NCBI GenBank assembly: GCA_026874595.1
Contig: CM049322.1
Location: forward strand, 24,403,400 to 24,467,399
DNA from: Sipunculus nudus
Lineage: Eukaryota; Annelida; Sipuncula; Golfingiida; Sipunculidae
DNA length: 64,000 bases
Direction of reading: 5' to 3'
In this document: positions 44,099 through 55,744 of the stretch, one piece after another
Position numbering within the stretch: position 1 is the first letter of the stretch
Layout of the letters: every line of letters starts with the position of its first letter
Notes under the pieces: model-generated
Databases searched by the model: none
What the model was told of the DNA's origin: nothing
Seen by the model: only the letters and a program-made list of their open reading frames with translations
Translations under genes and position numbers: made by a program

Positions 44099-45965
44099 CC
44101 ATGAAACATAAGGTATAGTAGGTTGCACAGTGCAGAGGTTGAAATGACACAAAATCCATTTGCAAAACTCTGGTTTGTTGGACTTGCAGCCAGATGTCCA
44201 TGTTAAATGTGTTTCGATGATTTTTTGCAAGCCCCCACATCTTATACACACGCGGGTATAAACATATTTAACAGACTGTTTGCGGTGGAATCAGCGAGTT
44301 TTGGACTATTGTGATCAAAGGTTCTAGGGAATTTCATCAGTTGATAGATGTGTGACATTGGCAAAGGCCCCTTTTAATAAGACATGTCTGGTAAGCATGC
44401 ATATGTTTCATTTAGAAAGAAGTTTTTTTTATTGTGGTGAATTTGGTTTTTCAAGTTTAACTATTGAGACATGATCTTCTGGCCACCCACAATTCCTAAC
44501 TTGAAGCAGTCTGTTTTGATTAGAATTGAACCCTGGCTGAGTGTACATCCATGCACATATCTCATGAGTGTTTTGATGTGGTGTCCTGAAATTACACCTT
44601 GGATAGCTTTCTCATTCACAGGTTGGCCATCAAAATGTATTTTTGGGTAACTTACAACCATACAGATGAATATCCGGAGTGGTTTGATGTATCGGCGTCT
44701 AGGTCTGAAGTTTTGCATGTACATAAACCTTGGACAGGTTTCTTGTCCTCAAGAAAAGCGGCCCCACCTTGGACCTATTCACCACAGCCCAAACGCTCCG
44801 CTCTTTTAACTTATTATTATAATGAGCCCCCAAAACGCTCCTACACATATTGACTTCCATGCCCATGGTAACGAGAGTTGATTATAACATAATCATGACG
44901 TCACAAAGGGCGATGGCGCATGACGTCGTATTTGCTGACGTCATCAACTGATATCACCTGTCCATTGTTTACTATATCGCAGTCATATATGAACTGTGTT
45001 GCAGTATATATTGGATTATTTGTCCCATACGAATTATGTGCCAGGTAAGACACTATTATTCACTCGGTAGTCGTAGGAATAGCTCCCGCAACCTATAGCC
45101 TAGAAACTTTTTATACCGTCTCCTTCGTTCATTAAAATATCCCGGAAAACATGCCGACATGGGTACTGATAGTATTTACAGACTACACATGTTCTGTTTG
45201 ACAGAGCTATGTCAAATTATGCAAAGTTTTGATTTTGTCAGATGATTGACGCTTAACAATGTTTAAGGTCACCTGATTGGTTGCTCCTTAGTCCAATGCT
45301 TATGTTTATTCATTGAATGAATATGCGATTAAGGTGGCATAGAGTTCATGGATAGGTCAATTCAGGGTCAAAGTCACTCTCCTAGTGGAGGTCATGACCT
45401 GATTTTAATAAGCTTTGTCCTTTTACCAATATCTATGCACAAATCACAGTCAAGCTGAGTAATACCAGTTATCTCACTCACAAAAAGCTGTGGTGGTGGT
45501 GGTACAGAGCTGAAACAATGGTATCTCCAACTTTCAGGGTTTGGATACAATGATACAGCAGATGTACCTACCTGTAGTGTCTGCTGATTCTATATAAATG
45601 ACAAAACCTGAAATAGTATAAATGTCACTTTTTGGGTCCTGTGTAAGTACAAGTTGCACATTGTATCAGTTTTCATGTTGAGATGACACCAGCCAGAGCA
45701 GCAGTGTTAAACCCATACTGTCTTCCACTGACTTATCCTGAAATGTAAGGTCTCACTAGGGTAATAATACATCAAATGAAATCAGATGCATATTATTTAA
45801 TCATAAAAAAGCCATTGTCTCTAATAATAAATAACATATTGATAGTGTATTACATAATGTCCTTTTAACACTAACAGTTTGTCTTAAGAGATTTCCTTCA
45901 TGAGATCCTGGAAAGCACTACGTAATGTTTCACGATTCCTAATGATCCCAAAACCTTTCTTCAAT
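44099..45965. other. Intergenic region containing a CRE cluster
   Basis: Apart from the CRE cluster and possible splice donor listed separately, I see no gene. A weak resemblance of 44560-44740 to the dispersed repeat at 7.2 and 36.3 kb (GGATAGCTTTCTCATTCACA) suggests an old repeat fragment. On the minus strand, AATAAA (45305-45310) and ATTAAA (45796-45801) could serve as distant polyadenylation signals for the gene at 46502. Confidence 0.4.
44896..44943 (+). promoter_or_regulatory. Cluster of three CRE-like sites
   Basis: TGACGTCA at 44896-44903, TGACGTCG at 44921-44928 and TGACGTCA at 44936-44943. Full consensus CRE sites bind CREB/ATF bZIP factors in animals. CCATGGTAAC, a half X-box-like word, lies ~40 bp upstream. 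About 100 bp downstream is CCAG|GTAAGA (junction after 45044), a good splice-donor match on the plus strand. Together these suggest a promoter plus a short non-coding first exon of a gene continuing to the right, but no coding exon on the plus strand is identified. Confidence 0.45.
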
Positions 45966-46460
45966 GGCATGTCTAAGTAGTGAAGCATGTGACACTGTGA
46001 CAGACCTTACCACAGACTGGCATGTCTAAGCACTGTAGTGTGTGACATACATTACCACAGACTGCTAATCTGGCATGTCTAAGCACTGTAGTGTGTGACA
46101 GACATTACCACTGACTGGCATGTCTAAGCAGCTGTATGACAAACATTTAATACCACGGACTGGGGAGCAGTGAAGCATGTTACAGTGTCAGTGACAGACC
46201 TTACCACAGACTGGCATGTCTAAGCACTGTAGTGTGTGACATACATTACCACAGACTGCTAATCTGGCATGTCTAAGCACTGTAGTGTGTGACAGACATT
46301 ACCACTGACTGGCATGTCTAAGCAGCTGTATGACAAACATTTAATACCACGGACTGGGGAGCAGTGAAGCATGTTACAGTGTCAGTGACAGACCTTACCA
46401 CAGACTGGCATGTCTAAGCACTGTAGTGTGTGACATACATTACCACAGGCTGGCATGTAT
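45966..46460. repeat. 194 bp minisatellite, ~2.5 copies
   Basis: CTTACCACAGACTGG ends at 46020, 46214 and 46408, exactly 194 bp apart, with near-identical units. Within a unit the phrase GGCATGTCTAAGCACTGTAG is itself duplicated. On the minus strand each full unit contains ATTAAA (46146-46151 and 46340-46345). It lies immediately downstream of the zinc-finger stop codon at 46502, so it is probably in that gene's 3' UTR and may offer repeated weak polyadenylation signals (inference). Confidence 0.92.
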
Positions 46461-46501
46461 TGTCAAAGCAGTGGTATATGAGCGTGGAATGTGAATGTCC
46501 A

Positions 46502-47926
46502 TCAACACAACTTCTGTGACTGACATGGCTTCTCCTTGTGAAGCTTGTACCCTCGCCAGTAGGTAAACCTTTTGCCACAAAGGTCACAAGAAAATGGTTT
46601 TTCTCCAGTATGAAGACGCAAGTGAACTCTGAGGTTTTGTTTTGTACTCATTTTCTTGTCACAGTACATACATGTAAGGTTTCTTAGGTCAGACTTGTCA
46701 TTAGGGTCTGGTTCAGTCTTGTGACGTTCAAGATGTGCCTTGTACGTGGATGGGTATGTGAAGCTCATGCCACACTGTGAACATGTAAACGGCTTCTCTC
46801 CTGTGTGTATCCTCAGATGTACACGCAGGTTCTGTTTACTCCTGAACGTCTTCCCACATGCCTCACATTTACATGCAGATTCACGCTCCTCTTGATCTAT
46901 TTTGATCACCTGACCTCTCTTATCCACTCGACAGTTGTGGTCCGTTATCATGTGGGTTCTGCGACTTGACGGGTAAGCAAACTTTCTGTTGCAGAAGTAG
47001 CAGGTGTATGGTTTTTCTCCTGTGTGTACATTCAAATGCATCTGGAGGTTTTGTTCACAAGTGAAGGTTTTGTCACAGTACTTACACGTCAGGGGCTTCT
47101 CTCCCTCGTGACTGTTCACATGCTGCTTCAGATCCTCAGCAGTCCTGAAGTGATCACTACACGCAGGACATTTGTAAACACTACGATGCTTCTTAAGGTG
47201 GGTGTCCAACAATTCTTGATTCTCGTAGGTTTTATCACAAAATCTACACTTAAAATCACCAGTTCTGTGTTCTTCCCTGTCATGTGCACTCAAATATTTG
47301 GGATGTACAAACTCCGCTGGACATTTTGTGCATTTGAAGGGCTTGCCACCTGTGTGAACCACCATGTGCCGTGTCAGATTATCTGGACAAGCAAATGACA
47401 GACCACAGGCATGACATGCGTGAGGCTTGTTGATCTGATCTGCCTTGTCCTGCATCCCGTCATCAAACTCATCATAAGTGTCTGATGGAGACATTTCATT
47501 GTCCTGCTTCACATTAACGGATTTAAGACCCTTACTATGTGTGCTGAAGTTTGTTGATTTTCTTGAACTAAGATGGCCTATCGAATCTGAACTGTTAGCA
47601 TATTTGGTTAAATTTTTTGACTTAATTGCCAAATTCTGTTTTAGCCTCTGTATAGAGTCCTCAATTTTTCTTTTGCGTGGCTGTTTTTTCTTGGTTTCAT
47701 CATGACTTTCAGGAAATTCCTCTGGCGGTTCTCTTTTTATGCCCAGGACCATTTCTTGTTTGCTTGTTCCTGGTTGTATCCCTTCATGGTCCAGCAGCCA
47801 CGATATAAACTGCGTGGTATGATCCTCATCCTCTCCATCCTCCGTTCTCACCTCATCATCAGTGTCCTCATCCTGACTAGATGTGGCCAGCTTTTCATCG
47901 CCCACATGGTCTGCGCATGCCATCAC
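46502..47926 (-). CDS. C2H2 zinc-finger protein, 10 fingers (474 aa)
   Basis: Predicted nuclear DNA-binding protein with an uninterrupted 474-codon frame. Residues 18-37 are very acidic. IKRE at 63-66 fits a sumoylation consensus, and KKKQPRKRK at 79-87 is a likely nuclear localisation signal. Ten C2H2 fingers follow at ~169-191, 197-220, 226-247, 251-273, 279-301, 307-330, 352-374, 380-402, 417-439 and 445-468. The last is C2HC-like (HKEKPC). Linkers TGEKP or close variants join fingers 5-6, 7-8 and 9-10; longer spacers follow fingers 6 and 8. Fingers 7 and 9 share the helix KQNLRVHLR, which suggests internal duplication. No KRAB, BTB or ZAD domain is seen. An in-frame TAA lies 14 codons upstream of the ATG and no other ATG intervenes, so I kept this start; a 5' non-coding exon is possible. 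Target genes are unknown. Confidence 0.92.
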   Translation of the reverse strand: MMACADHVGDEKLATSSQDEDTDDEVRTEDGEDEDHTTQFISWLLDHEGIQPGTSKQEMVLGIKREPPEEFPESHDETKKKQPRKRKIEDSIQRLKQNLAIKSKNLTKYANSSDSIGHLSSRKSTNFSTHSKGLKSVNVKQDNEMSPSDTYDEFDDGMQDKADQINKPHACHACGLSFACPDNLTRHMVVHTGGKPFKCTKCPAEFVHPKYLSAHDREEHRTGDFKCRFCDKTYENQELLDTHLKKHRSVYKCPACSDHFRTAEDLKQHVNSHEGEKPLTCKYCDKTFTCEQNLQMHLNVHTGEKPYTCYFCNRKFAYPSSRRTHMITDHNCRVDKRGQVIKIDQEERESACKCEACGKTFRSKQNLRVHLRIHTGEKPFTCSQCGMSFTYPSTYKAHLERHKTEPDPNDKSDLRNLTCMYCDKKMSTKQNLRVHLRLHTGEKPFSCDLCGKRFTYWRGYKLHKEKPCQSQKLC

Positions 47927-48582
47927 AAGGCTGTCCCAGGGATCATGAACAATACCACTTTATAAATCTTGTACTCTAAACGTTTCTTCACCACTGCTGA
48001 AATGACATCTCAAAGAAAGAGAAATCAAAGAAATGACCTGAGCAAGATTTATCATCAGCCACAGTAGGGTATGCTCAGTTTTCCAAATTTATTGTTGTTT
48101 TTGCTCATATATCACTATATTCCTGGCTGTGTCTGTGGGATGCTGTGATCTTGACACTGAAACAAAAAAGCTTGTGTCAGTGATAATGATGGATAAATCA
48201 GTAATATACTGATACAAAGTTTATACACTGTAAACAATCTGATGTATTCTATCTGACTTTAAAAATTCTGTCATTGCCACAGCTATTGAAAAAAATGCTT
48301 GCTTCCAGTTTAAATGTGCCACTTCCTCCTCAAATTGTATTGCCCACATTTAAATAAAATTTAAAGAAAATATATTGAAAATGAGAAATGGTCCCCTTGT
48401 GGATGGTTTCTCTCAGTTTCTCTGATGGCATATGCATGGGGCAGTTTGCTGCTGACAGTGTTTAAACAAAATGTAACCACACTGGATCTTGGATCCTCTG
48501 CACTAGGTGACTTATTCTGGACTAGCCAGCCCTGCTCAATGTCAAAATAGGTCAATGGAGTGGAAACTCCATATTGAAAACA

Positions 48583-48655
<73 letters not shown>

Positions 48656-50817
48656 CAGGGAAGCCAGTTACCTTACGTTGCTAATTTATATTTATGTAGA
48701 GTTTGGGTTATCTTTCCCATACGCTCTTCATGCAGCAGTTGCATTCTATTTGAATTTCTGGTGATCCATTTCATCCTACCCATTGTCCCCCCCCCCCCCT
48801 GAAGTTGGCTGGGAACTGTGTATATTGGAACCATGCAAAAAAGCAATCTTCAGAGCAATGATAGCGGCAATTCACCCCCAAACATCAATAATATAATGTC
48901 AGAGATTTTGGGGTGGCAATACAAGCTATATGGTTCAGATCAATTCTAAGTTAAGTGGATGTACTAGCCATTTCTCACCATACTCTTTCATGTTTTCTCT
49001 GCCTGTCAAATTAATTGTTATTGTCACATTTAAAAAAAAATACATCTGGCCATGATCAATAACTAAAATGATCCAATCTCAAGTAAACTAACATATTTTC
49101 ATGCCAAGATAACTGATAACAAAGGCCATTTTCATTACCAAAATACCCATGGTGGCAGCTGAAAATAACAAATTTCTCACAAAAGCTGTTGCTGCAAAAA
49201 AAAGAGGTAGTTTTCACCATCAGACTATTATATTCAATCGTATAATACATACAAGTTAAAACAAAAATTTGTTAATTTTTTTAACTATACCTGTGCCCAG
49301 CCAATATTTTGATACTTTTTTGATATGAACCTAGGAACAACTGTTCAAGTTGAGACATTAATCATCAGACCATGACTCACAGGCCCAGTCTGTTAATAAA
49401 GGCTGGCCAGTCATGTTTTTTGTGGCTTGGGCAGTGGAAGTATGAAATGAACTACTGTATCCTTTTTGTTTGCAAGGGTTTCAAATTTGCGATATTCATG
49501 AAAGAGAAATCATCATGAAAATAAACCTTCCTGAATAAGAGGCCGATCATGGAAGACAAGTTGAAAGGAAAAAGACAGGATTATAATAAGCTCTATGTGT
49601 ATATGTTCAAAGATTCCAAATTATAAATGCTATCAGATCTTTAAAATAATATTTAGCATACATTATTTTATATAATTAATTCATATAATGTTAATTTTTA
49701 GAAGGGTTTTCAAATGGCAAGATAAAAAAAATTAATCCATGATAAAACTGTAAAGATAGCAAAATTTTGACCCCACAGATATGACGGAGGTCATTCGCAA
49801 TACCCAGTATATCTTGGAAACGGAATGAGACTAATGCATGAAGGAGTGTATCGTTCCTATAGCCCGGCTTCAGTATGGATAACCCCATTTGTATTAAGTA
49901 TTGTAAAGCCACCCCACTGAAGAACAAACTTCATTTCGGAATTTCCATGAAAAGAGAACGTAGAGCCTTTCTCTTTTTGTTTTAGTTGCCTAAAGGCAAC
50001 AATTTATGCGACACCTGGTGAATCTTACCTGTATCTGAAGTCGCACTGATTTAAACATGTAGAAATGGTATTACGTGGCCGTCTGCCTCTCAGACTGTAA
50101 TGTTATAATTACATGATGTACGTGATATGTTCTGACCTCTGTATGGTCACGTTGACTCTGCATCTCCTTATCATCTCTCCTGTTTCTGGGACCGGGCACT
50201 CTGCCTTGTCTGCCTGGTTCAATTGCTGTGTATAAAACCCAGACGTTCGGGGTCGGAAGTCGATTCGATAATTTGGCATCTATAATAGCTGCAGATCTCT
50301 GTTGCTGCGGGTTCGGGCCTGGACAAAAACAGGCTACAGGGACGCTGCCGGGTACATCTTCATGGGAACTTTCTGTTGTTTTCGCGTATTATGGTGCATG
50401 GTTATTTACTACAGCCGTTAATATTTTACAAAATGTTACAACACAAGAAGAGACTGATGTGAAGAGATAGTGAATGCCAGGGGATACCACACACATACTG
50501 CATTGTAACCAATCATTTCCAAATCACTGGCACGTAAAATGTTTCTGCATTTGAGAATGGTTGATTATCTGTATACCTCTGATAATCAGTACGACTTTGA
50601 AGGACCACTTGGCAATGAACTATGTATTTACACAAGGATCGAATGTTTTAGTGATTTTACTAATCTGATATGTTCGTGGATGCTGAGTCAAGGCGCTACG
50701 GCTGTCTGTGACAGGTTGTCATACATCAGTCTGTTTAAAACTCTTCTTGAAACATTCCAATTTATACTACTAGTTATATTGCTATATTTTACTGGTATAA
50801 TATAATAATAAAGTTAT
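47927..50817. other. Region upstream of the zinc-finger gene, no further gene recognised
   Basis: It probably holds the 5' UTR and promoter of the minus-strand gene ending its CDS at 47926, but no clear TATA or initiator is visible. It contains a TA microsatellite (48587-48654) and a C run (48787-48799). Open frames at 49691-49927 (minus), 50228-50470 and 50539-50805 (plus) show no recognisable domains; I do not call them genes. Confidence 0.4.
48587..48654. repeat. (TA)n microsatellite
   Basis: About 34 uninterrupted TA units. Confidence 0.97.
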
Positions 50818-51104
50818 GCGTGTCAGATGGAACTTGACAGATTGTGAAAGGTTCAAGGTGACAAACGGAGTGGGACAAGGCTGGATAATTTCGCCTTTCC
50901 TATATTCAATATAAATTTATATGAATGAAAGAAGTGTCGATCTCAATAATAAAGCCAGTAGGTGTTGTTTAAATAATGTAAAATATAATCGTCTAATGTA
51001 CGCGGATGATGTCCTGTTTTCTCCCTTTGTAAAGGGGTTACAGTTCTTGGTCTATAGATATGTCGGTTATGAATATGGCACATTGCGTAATATAATGAAG
51101 CCTT
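50818..51104 (+). pseudogene. LINE reverse-transcriptase fragment (second family)
   Basis: Forward translation contains VTNGVGQGWIISPFLYSI followed by a stop, then a stretch ending NRLMYADDVLFSP. The NGV-QG and YADD motifs are reverse-transcriptase palm motifs of non-LTR elements. The wording differs from the LINE at 14-24 kb (FTDD), so this is a different lineage. Only ~95 codons remain, with an in-frame TAA near 50911 and no endonuclease or 3' end. Confidence 0.8.
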
Positions 51105-51365
51105 AGATTAATAAATCTGAAATAGCAAGTCCAAGCATATTCATTCAAACCCAGATAGGGAGGGGTGTCCCAAGTATCAAAATGGTGAGGAGAATTCAAA
51201 GTATTAAGTAAGGTCAACAGAAATTATATTTTGTCAAATCAAATCACTTACCTATAGGTCATATGATATCTGAAGACTTGTCTGACGAACATGACATTTA
51301 TAAAAAAATACCGTCCTATATTGGGAGCCCTGCAGCACTTAACCACCGAGCAACCAATAACCAGG
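51105..51365. other. Unassigned sequence between RT fragment and segmental duplication
   Basis: A hairpin of GGGAGCCCTG (51321-51330) and CAGGGCTCCC (51362-51371) ends at the duplication boundary. No gene recognised. Confidence 0.4.
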
Positions 51366-51632
51366 GCTCCCACGGACTCCTGTATTAACTTTATTATGAT
51401 ATGATAAAAAATATAACTTTCTATTATATCCTTTATAGACCAATATATTTTCACTGCATAACCATGCATATATCAAGTATAATTGTTATTACTGAATATT
51501 TATTAGTATTATTATTATTATATTTATTATAATTGAAAACATGCAGTTCTTTTGTAGATCTGTCCATGTAAGGAATATATACACGACAGACAGTCGACGC
51601 AACAACAAAAATTGTCTAATGAGATTTATATC

Positions 51633-51687
<55 letters not shown>

Positions 51688-52037
51688 TATATCATGTATC
51701 TTCTCAATATATAAAAAAAAACATTCCAAACTATTTTCTTGTAACATAATTAATTAATAATTCATCATAACATGTTTTATACACATTTTATAAACATTTT
51801 AAAAAGGATTTATATTTTAAAAATGATACGTGAAACCATATGCGCAGAAATGTTTTAAAACGTTTTGACAAAATGTTCTATCGAAACATTTAGGCAGCAT
51901 ATTAAAATATATATCTTCAGGAGCCAGGTGGGATATATCGGTCGTCCTGACTTTCAGTCTGTCATGCAGAGATGATGTTTTTTACTGTTGTTTCAAAGTT
52001 TGTACATAGTGCAAGACGAAGTACCAACAGAGACCCG
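51366..52037. repeat. Segmental duplication block A, copy 1
   Basis: It matches 61338-61988 at high identity, including a TA microsatellite of different length (51638-51685 here, 61600-61637 there). Homology begins at GGCT(C/T)CCACGGACTCCTGT and ends at AGAGACCCG. In copy 2 the left edge abuts the first coding residues of the 19-finger gene; here no finger-coding sequence lies to the left. Confidence 0.93.
51638..51685. repeat. (TA)n microsatellite
   Basis: About 24 TA units inside block A copy 1; longer than its counterpart in copy 2. Confidence 0.95.
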
Positions 52038-52359
52038 GCGAATTATCAAGAATTGTCATTGAATATATAAATGATAAAAACGAAACGTTTAATTTTTATG
52101 ACAAACTTGGACAAGTTTATTTTCTAGTACGTTTTATATATGCATGGGTTATATAAATATGGGTTACTGATTTTCTTTTCATTATTAAATTGTTCTAATT
52201 AAATATTGCTGCGTTAGGACTTCTGAGGAAATAATACGTAGTTGTCCGAGGTATTGATCTCTTCATTCAACAATGACATGCCACAGCAGACCTCTTACCA
52301 GACTCTCAGTGCGGTCACTATATGAACTTAAATGGATAATATTAACTGTTATTTGTCTC

Positions 52360-52361
<2 letters not shown>

Positions 52362-52399
<38 letters not shown>
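52362..52399. repeat. (GA)n microsatellite
   Basis: About 19 uninterrupted GA units. Confidence 0.97.
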
Positions 52400-53042
52400 A
52401 TTTTGTGAACAGGCAGCTATATACTAGTATATGTGAGTGTGATATTTGACTTATACTTGCACGTTCTTCTGTCATTATATTTAACAGGAAGCAAAGTTTA
52501 AAAGTTGACACAATGAAAATATTTAGCCTACGGTGAAAATCATTGGCCTGGATTGAGGTTGAATGTCTACCTCATGTTTATACTCGTCCTTGAATTAATA
52601 ATTCTTAATTAATCGCACATGCACATTGATGTTGCCATCCCACGAAATCCTGGGCGAGGGGCCAACTCCTAATAACCGGGCCGTGTTACATACGTGACTG
52701 ATCGGTTAAATGGTGTATACTTTTGCAGATACGATTACGTAAACGGGTATAGCACTTTATCCCGTAGACAATTAAGTGCCTTGCAAAATATATAATAAAT
52801 GGAAAATAATCGATGTCCGACACCCGACGTCCAGACTTTACACATTGCCTAATAATCACAGCTGTGTCATCAAAAATATAGTAATTCATAAATTTGATAT
52901 TAAGTAAGCGGCTTTAGGGTTCTATGTGCCCCGTCCGACATTCCGGGTACTCAAAATCACATAGTCTTTTGGGCGTTTTTAAAAGTGTGTGCGTCTATGT
53001 GTATGGGGGGCCGCATTCTTGGGGGGGGGGGGCGTACACAAA

Positions 53043-53046
<4 letters not shown>

Positions 53047-53105
<59 letters not shown>
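53047..53105. repeat. (TA)n microsatellite
   Basis: About 29 TA units; open frames on both strands crossing it are low-complexity artefacts. Confidence 0.97.
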
Positions 53106-53107
<2 letters not shown>

Positions 53108-53572
53108 AAAGTAGGGGGCGCATTCTGCAAGTGTAGTGAGTTTGAGGGCGAAAGGCGTTGGATGTTGGAGTGGTATCCCCTCACACGTACTGGAATATTT
53201 CGAAAAAATAAAACATAAAATATGCATTTTCTATGCAGTATTTTGACCAATTTTTCCTACTTTATATATCACATGCATGCTGCACCACACAAAAATTACC
53301 AAATGTTTAATATTGAATTTACAGAATCATGTGTGTCAAATTAATTATACCCTAATAGAGTCTACTTCAAATCTTAATAAAATTTAAGATTCGTTACTGG
53401 GTTTAAATTTTACTCAAAACCATAGGCGTGCATGGAATGAAGCACAAATAATTATAGGCCTATACTGAGAGGCAAAGGATATATTTTCAAATTTATATAA
53501 AGTTTAAATTGTAATTATCAAACAAAATATAACCATGAACAATTATTTTACAGAAAACTGACCTGATTTCAG

Positions 53573-53573
<1 letters not shown>

Positions 53574-53623
<50 letters not shown>
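53574..53623. repeat. (TA)n microsatellite
   Basis: About 25 AT units. Confidence 0.97.
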
Positions 53624-53627
<4 letters not shown>

Positions 53628-54009
53628 CACATTAAGCAATATAAAAAAATGTTATATTCCAAACCAGACCTCTATTTAATGTCATCAGTTTAAATATTAA
53701 GCATACAAGTATAATTCCAACCATTCTGATTAAGATGAATTGGATTATATTTAATTCACTTACCTCTAAAAATTGCGTAATACTGACCTACATTACTAAG
53801 GAATGTAGTCCCAGTTTACGTGAGGCATGTAAACTGAGAAGAAATACAATGGAATTTAAAGACAAATTGATGGAATTTACGTCATGTTGAAAGGTCACGT
53901 TGACCTCCACCCTTGGGCTAAAAAGTGCCCCCCCCCCCCCGGCTCAAAAACCGATGAATCATGTTTTGATCCCACAGTTCGCAGAATACAGGTCACCATC
54001 AGGGGTGAT

Positions 54010-54130
54010 TTTCCATGTGCGCGGCAGAAACAGCCGCGCGTCAAACGCATGCGTTTGCCACGCGGCCAGTCCTTTTCCATGGAAGCGTTTTGTATGCGGT
54101 TGCCGCGCGGTGATCGCATGCCTTCCTGAC
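54010..54130. repeat. GC-rich palindromic segment
   Basis: It contains the hairpin GCGCGGC (54019-54025) / GCCGCGC (54033-54039) and the perfect 14 bp palindrome AAACGCATGCGTTT (54043-54056), with further GCCACGCGG and GCCGCGCGG words. Related words (TGCCGTGCGGCAA, CGCCGCACGGCAAACGC) occur at 62180-62260, so this looks like a small dispersed element family. Confidence 0.6.
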
Positions 54131-55744
54131 ACAGCCGAGTGCCACTATAAATACCAGGGGGCGTTACTGGGCATCATGGAGTTTAACATAATATCTGCAA
54201 CTGTCCACTTAGGCTCTGACTGTAATCTGAATATTAGCTGGGAAGGAAGATGTTACTAGAGCTTGATTTTGGCAAACATGTTCCTAGTGTTGCAAGTAAC
54301 TGAAATAAATTATCATTTCTTGGTCAATTTATGTGGTTTCTGCAGGAAAATGAATTATATGTGCCCATGCTAGTCCCAGTTCAAATTTAGCGGGGGAGGA
54401 GCACAGCCACAGCAGGGGCCAATCAGTTAGCAGCCATGATGTGTATAAACAACAGCACGTGGCTTTGTGCACAAGCCGGCATGCCATGTCATATATATAG
54501 TCAGTGACTGTCTTAGTTCCAAATACTGGTACTCACCAAAACAAGCTCTGCTGAAACTCCATTCACTATACAAATCCATATTGGCTTTTAAATGTTAACT
54601 TTTTAAGCCCAGTTTAAATCAAGCTTTGTTAGAAATTACACCTTGATGAACAGGATGAGGGTACACACTACACAGTAACATGAACCTGTACAACAAGTTT
54701 CTGAGTGAAGCTGTGGCTTGGCTGAATAAAAATTCTGGGTCAGTTTATTGCTAGGCCATGGACAGGAAACATGAACCACATTGGGTTACTTCAATAATGT
54801 TAGGAATTTCTCATTTACTTAGGGAAACAGACAGCAACATTTGTAGAATAGATTTTAGTGAGTCAACTTGATATGAAGCTGAAGTATTTTAAAGCCTGTA
54901 TGAAGGTGAGAAAAACCTTATTCGGAGTTGTTGTTAATAAAAGAAAACTAAAATTAATAGCAGGCAAAATGAATTGGAAAATTAAATATGCATGAAAAAT
55001 ACATTTAACCACATAATTTTCTCGTGATGCCTCTGAAACATGCTTTCCAGATTCAAGCTTGTATACGTCTTTCAATCAAGCCATTAATCTTGATTTACCC
55101 TTGGAGTTCTGAGCTAGCAAGGTGACAGGCACAGGGGGATTTCTGCAATGTGTAATGTCACATATACATAGGCTGTGTACGGGCAACCTCAGTAAGAGGG
55201 TATCTGTTGGTATCTGTTCATTACTATCGTCTTCCTCAGGTTACTCAAAAGCATATATATGATAAAACAGGGTTCATTTTTATGTAATGTCCCATGTCAT
55301 TACTGAAATGATAATACATTTATGGGGACCCAGGGTGACATGAAGATATTTACTGATTCACACCCATACACGGCTAACCAGCACAGAAGGATACACTTCA
55401 TGTATACATGTCAGCAGTAAGCCACGTGCTCAGGCTGATGTCTGTGTATGATAAGCTTGCCTCTGGCTGTCAGTCACAGTCACATGACTCTAAACTGAAC
55501 CGGATGGTTCAAGAACTCGGCCTTTATTAAATATACGAGTACGGGGAAACCCCACATGTGACGTCATTTAGGCGGAATTCCCATGCGTTTGCAGGATTCC
55601 AAAACCACAGGCGCTTGAATCGCTATTTGTGTTGATATTGGTTTAAATAGTGTTCAATTTACCTTAACAACAATCCCCTACCGTTTAATGAGCTTTAAAC
55701 CATGTTATATCGTTTGCCGGTACTTGTTTATATAATAGATACAC

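Larger units (their letters stand above)
52038..55744. other. ~3.7 kb between duplication blocks A and B, absent from copy 2
   Basis: No gene recognised. It contains a GA microsatellite (52362-52399), a G run (53021-53032), TA microsatellites (53047-53105 and 53574-53623), a C run (53928-53941) and the GC-rich palindromic segment at 54010-54130. The stretch 54140-55500 is ordinary AT-rich sequence. Frames around the microsatellites are low-complexity. Confidence 0.5.

Noticed and set aside
49691-50805. Three open frames of 78-88 codons as genes
   Set aside because: No recognisable domains, no consistent splice signals, and a decayed LINE fragment follows at once.
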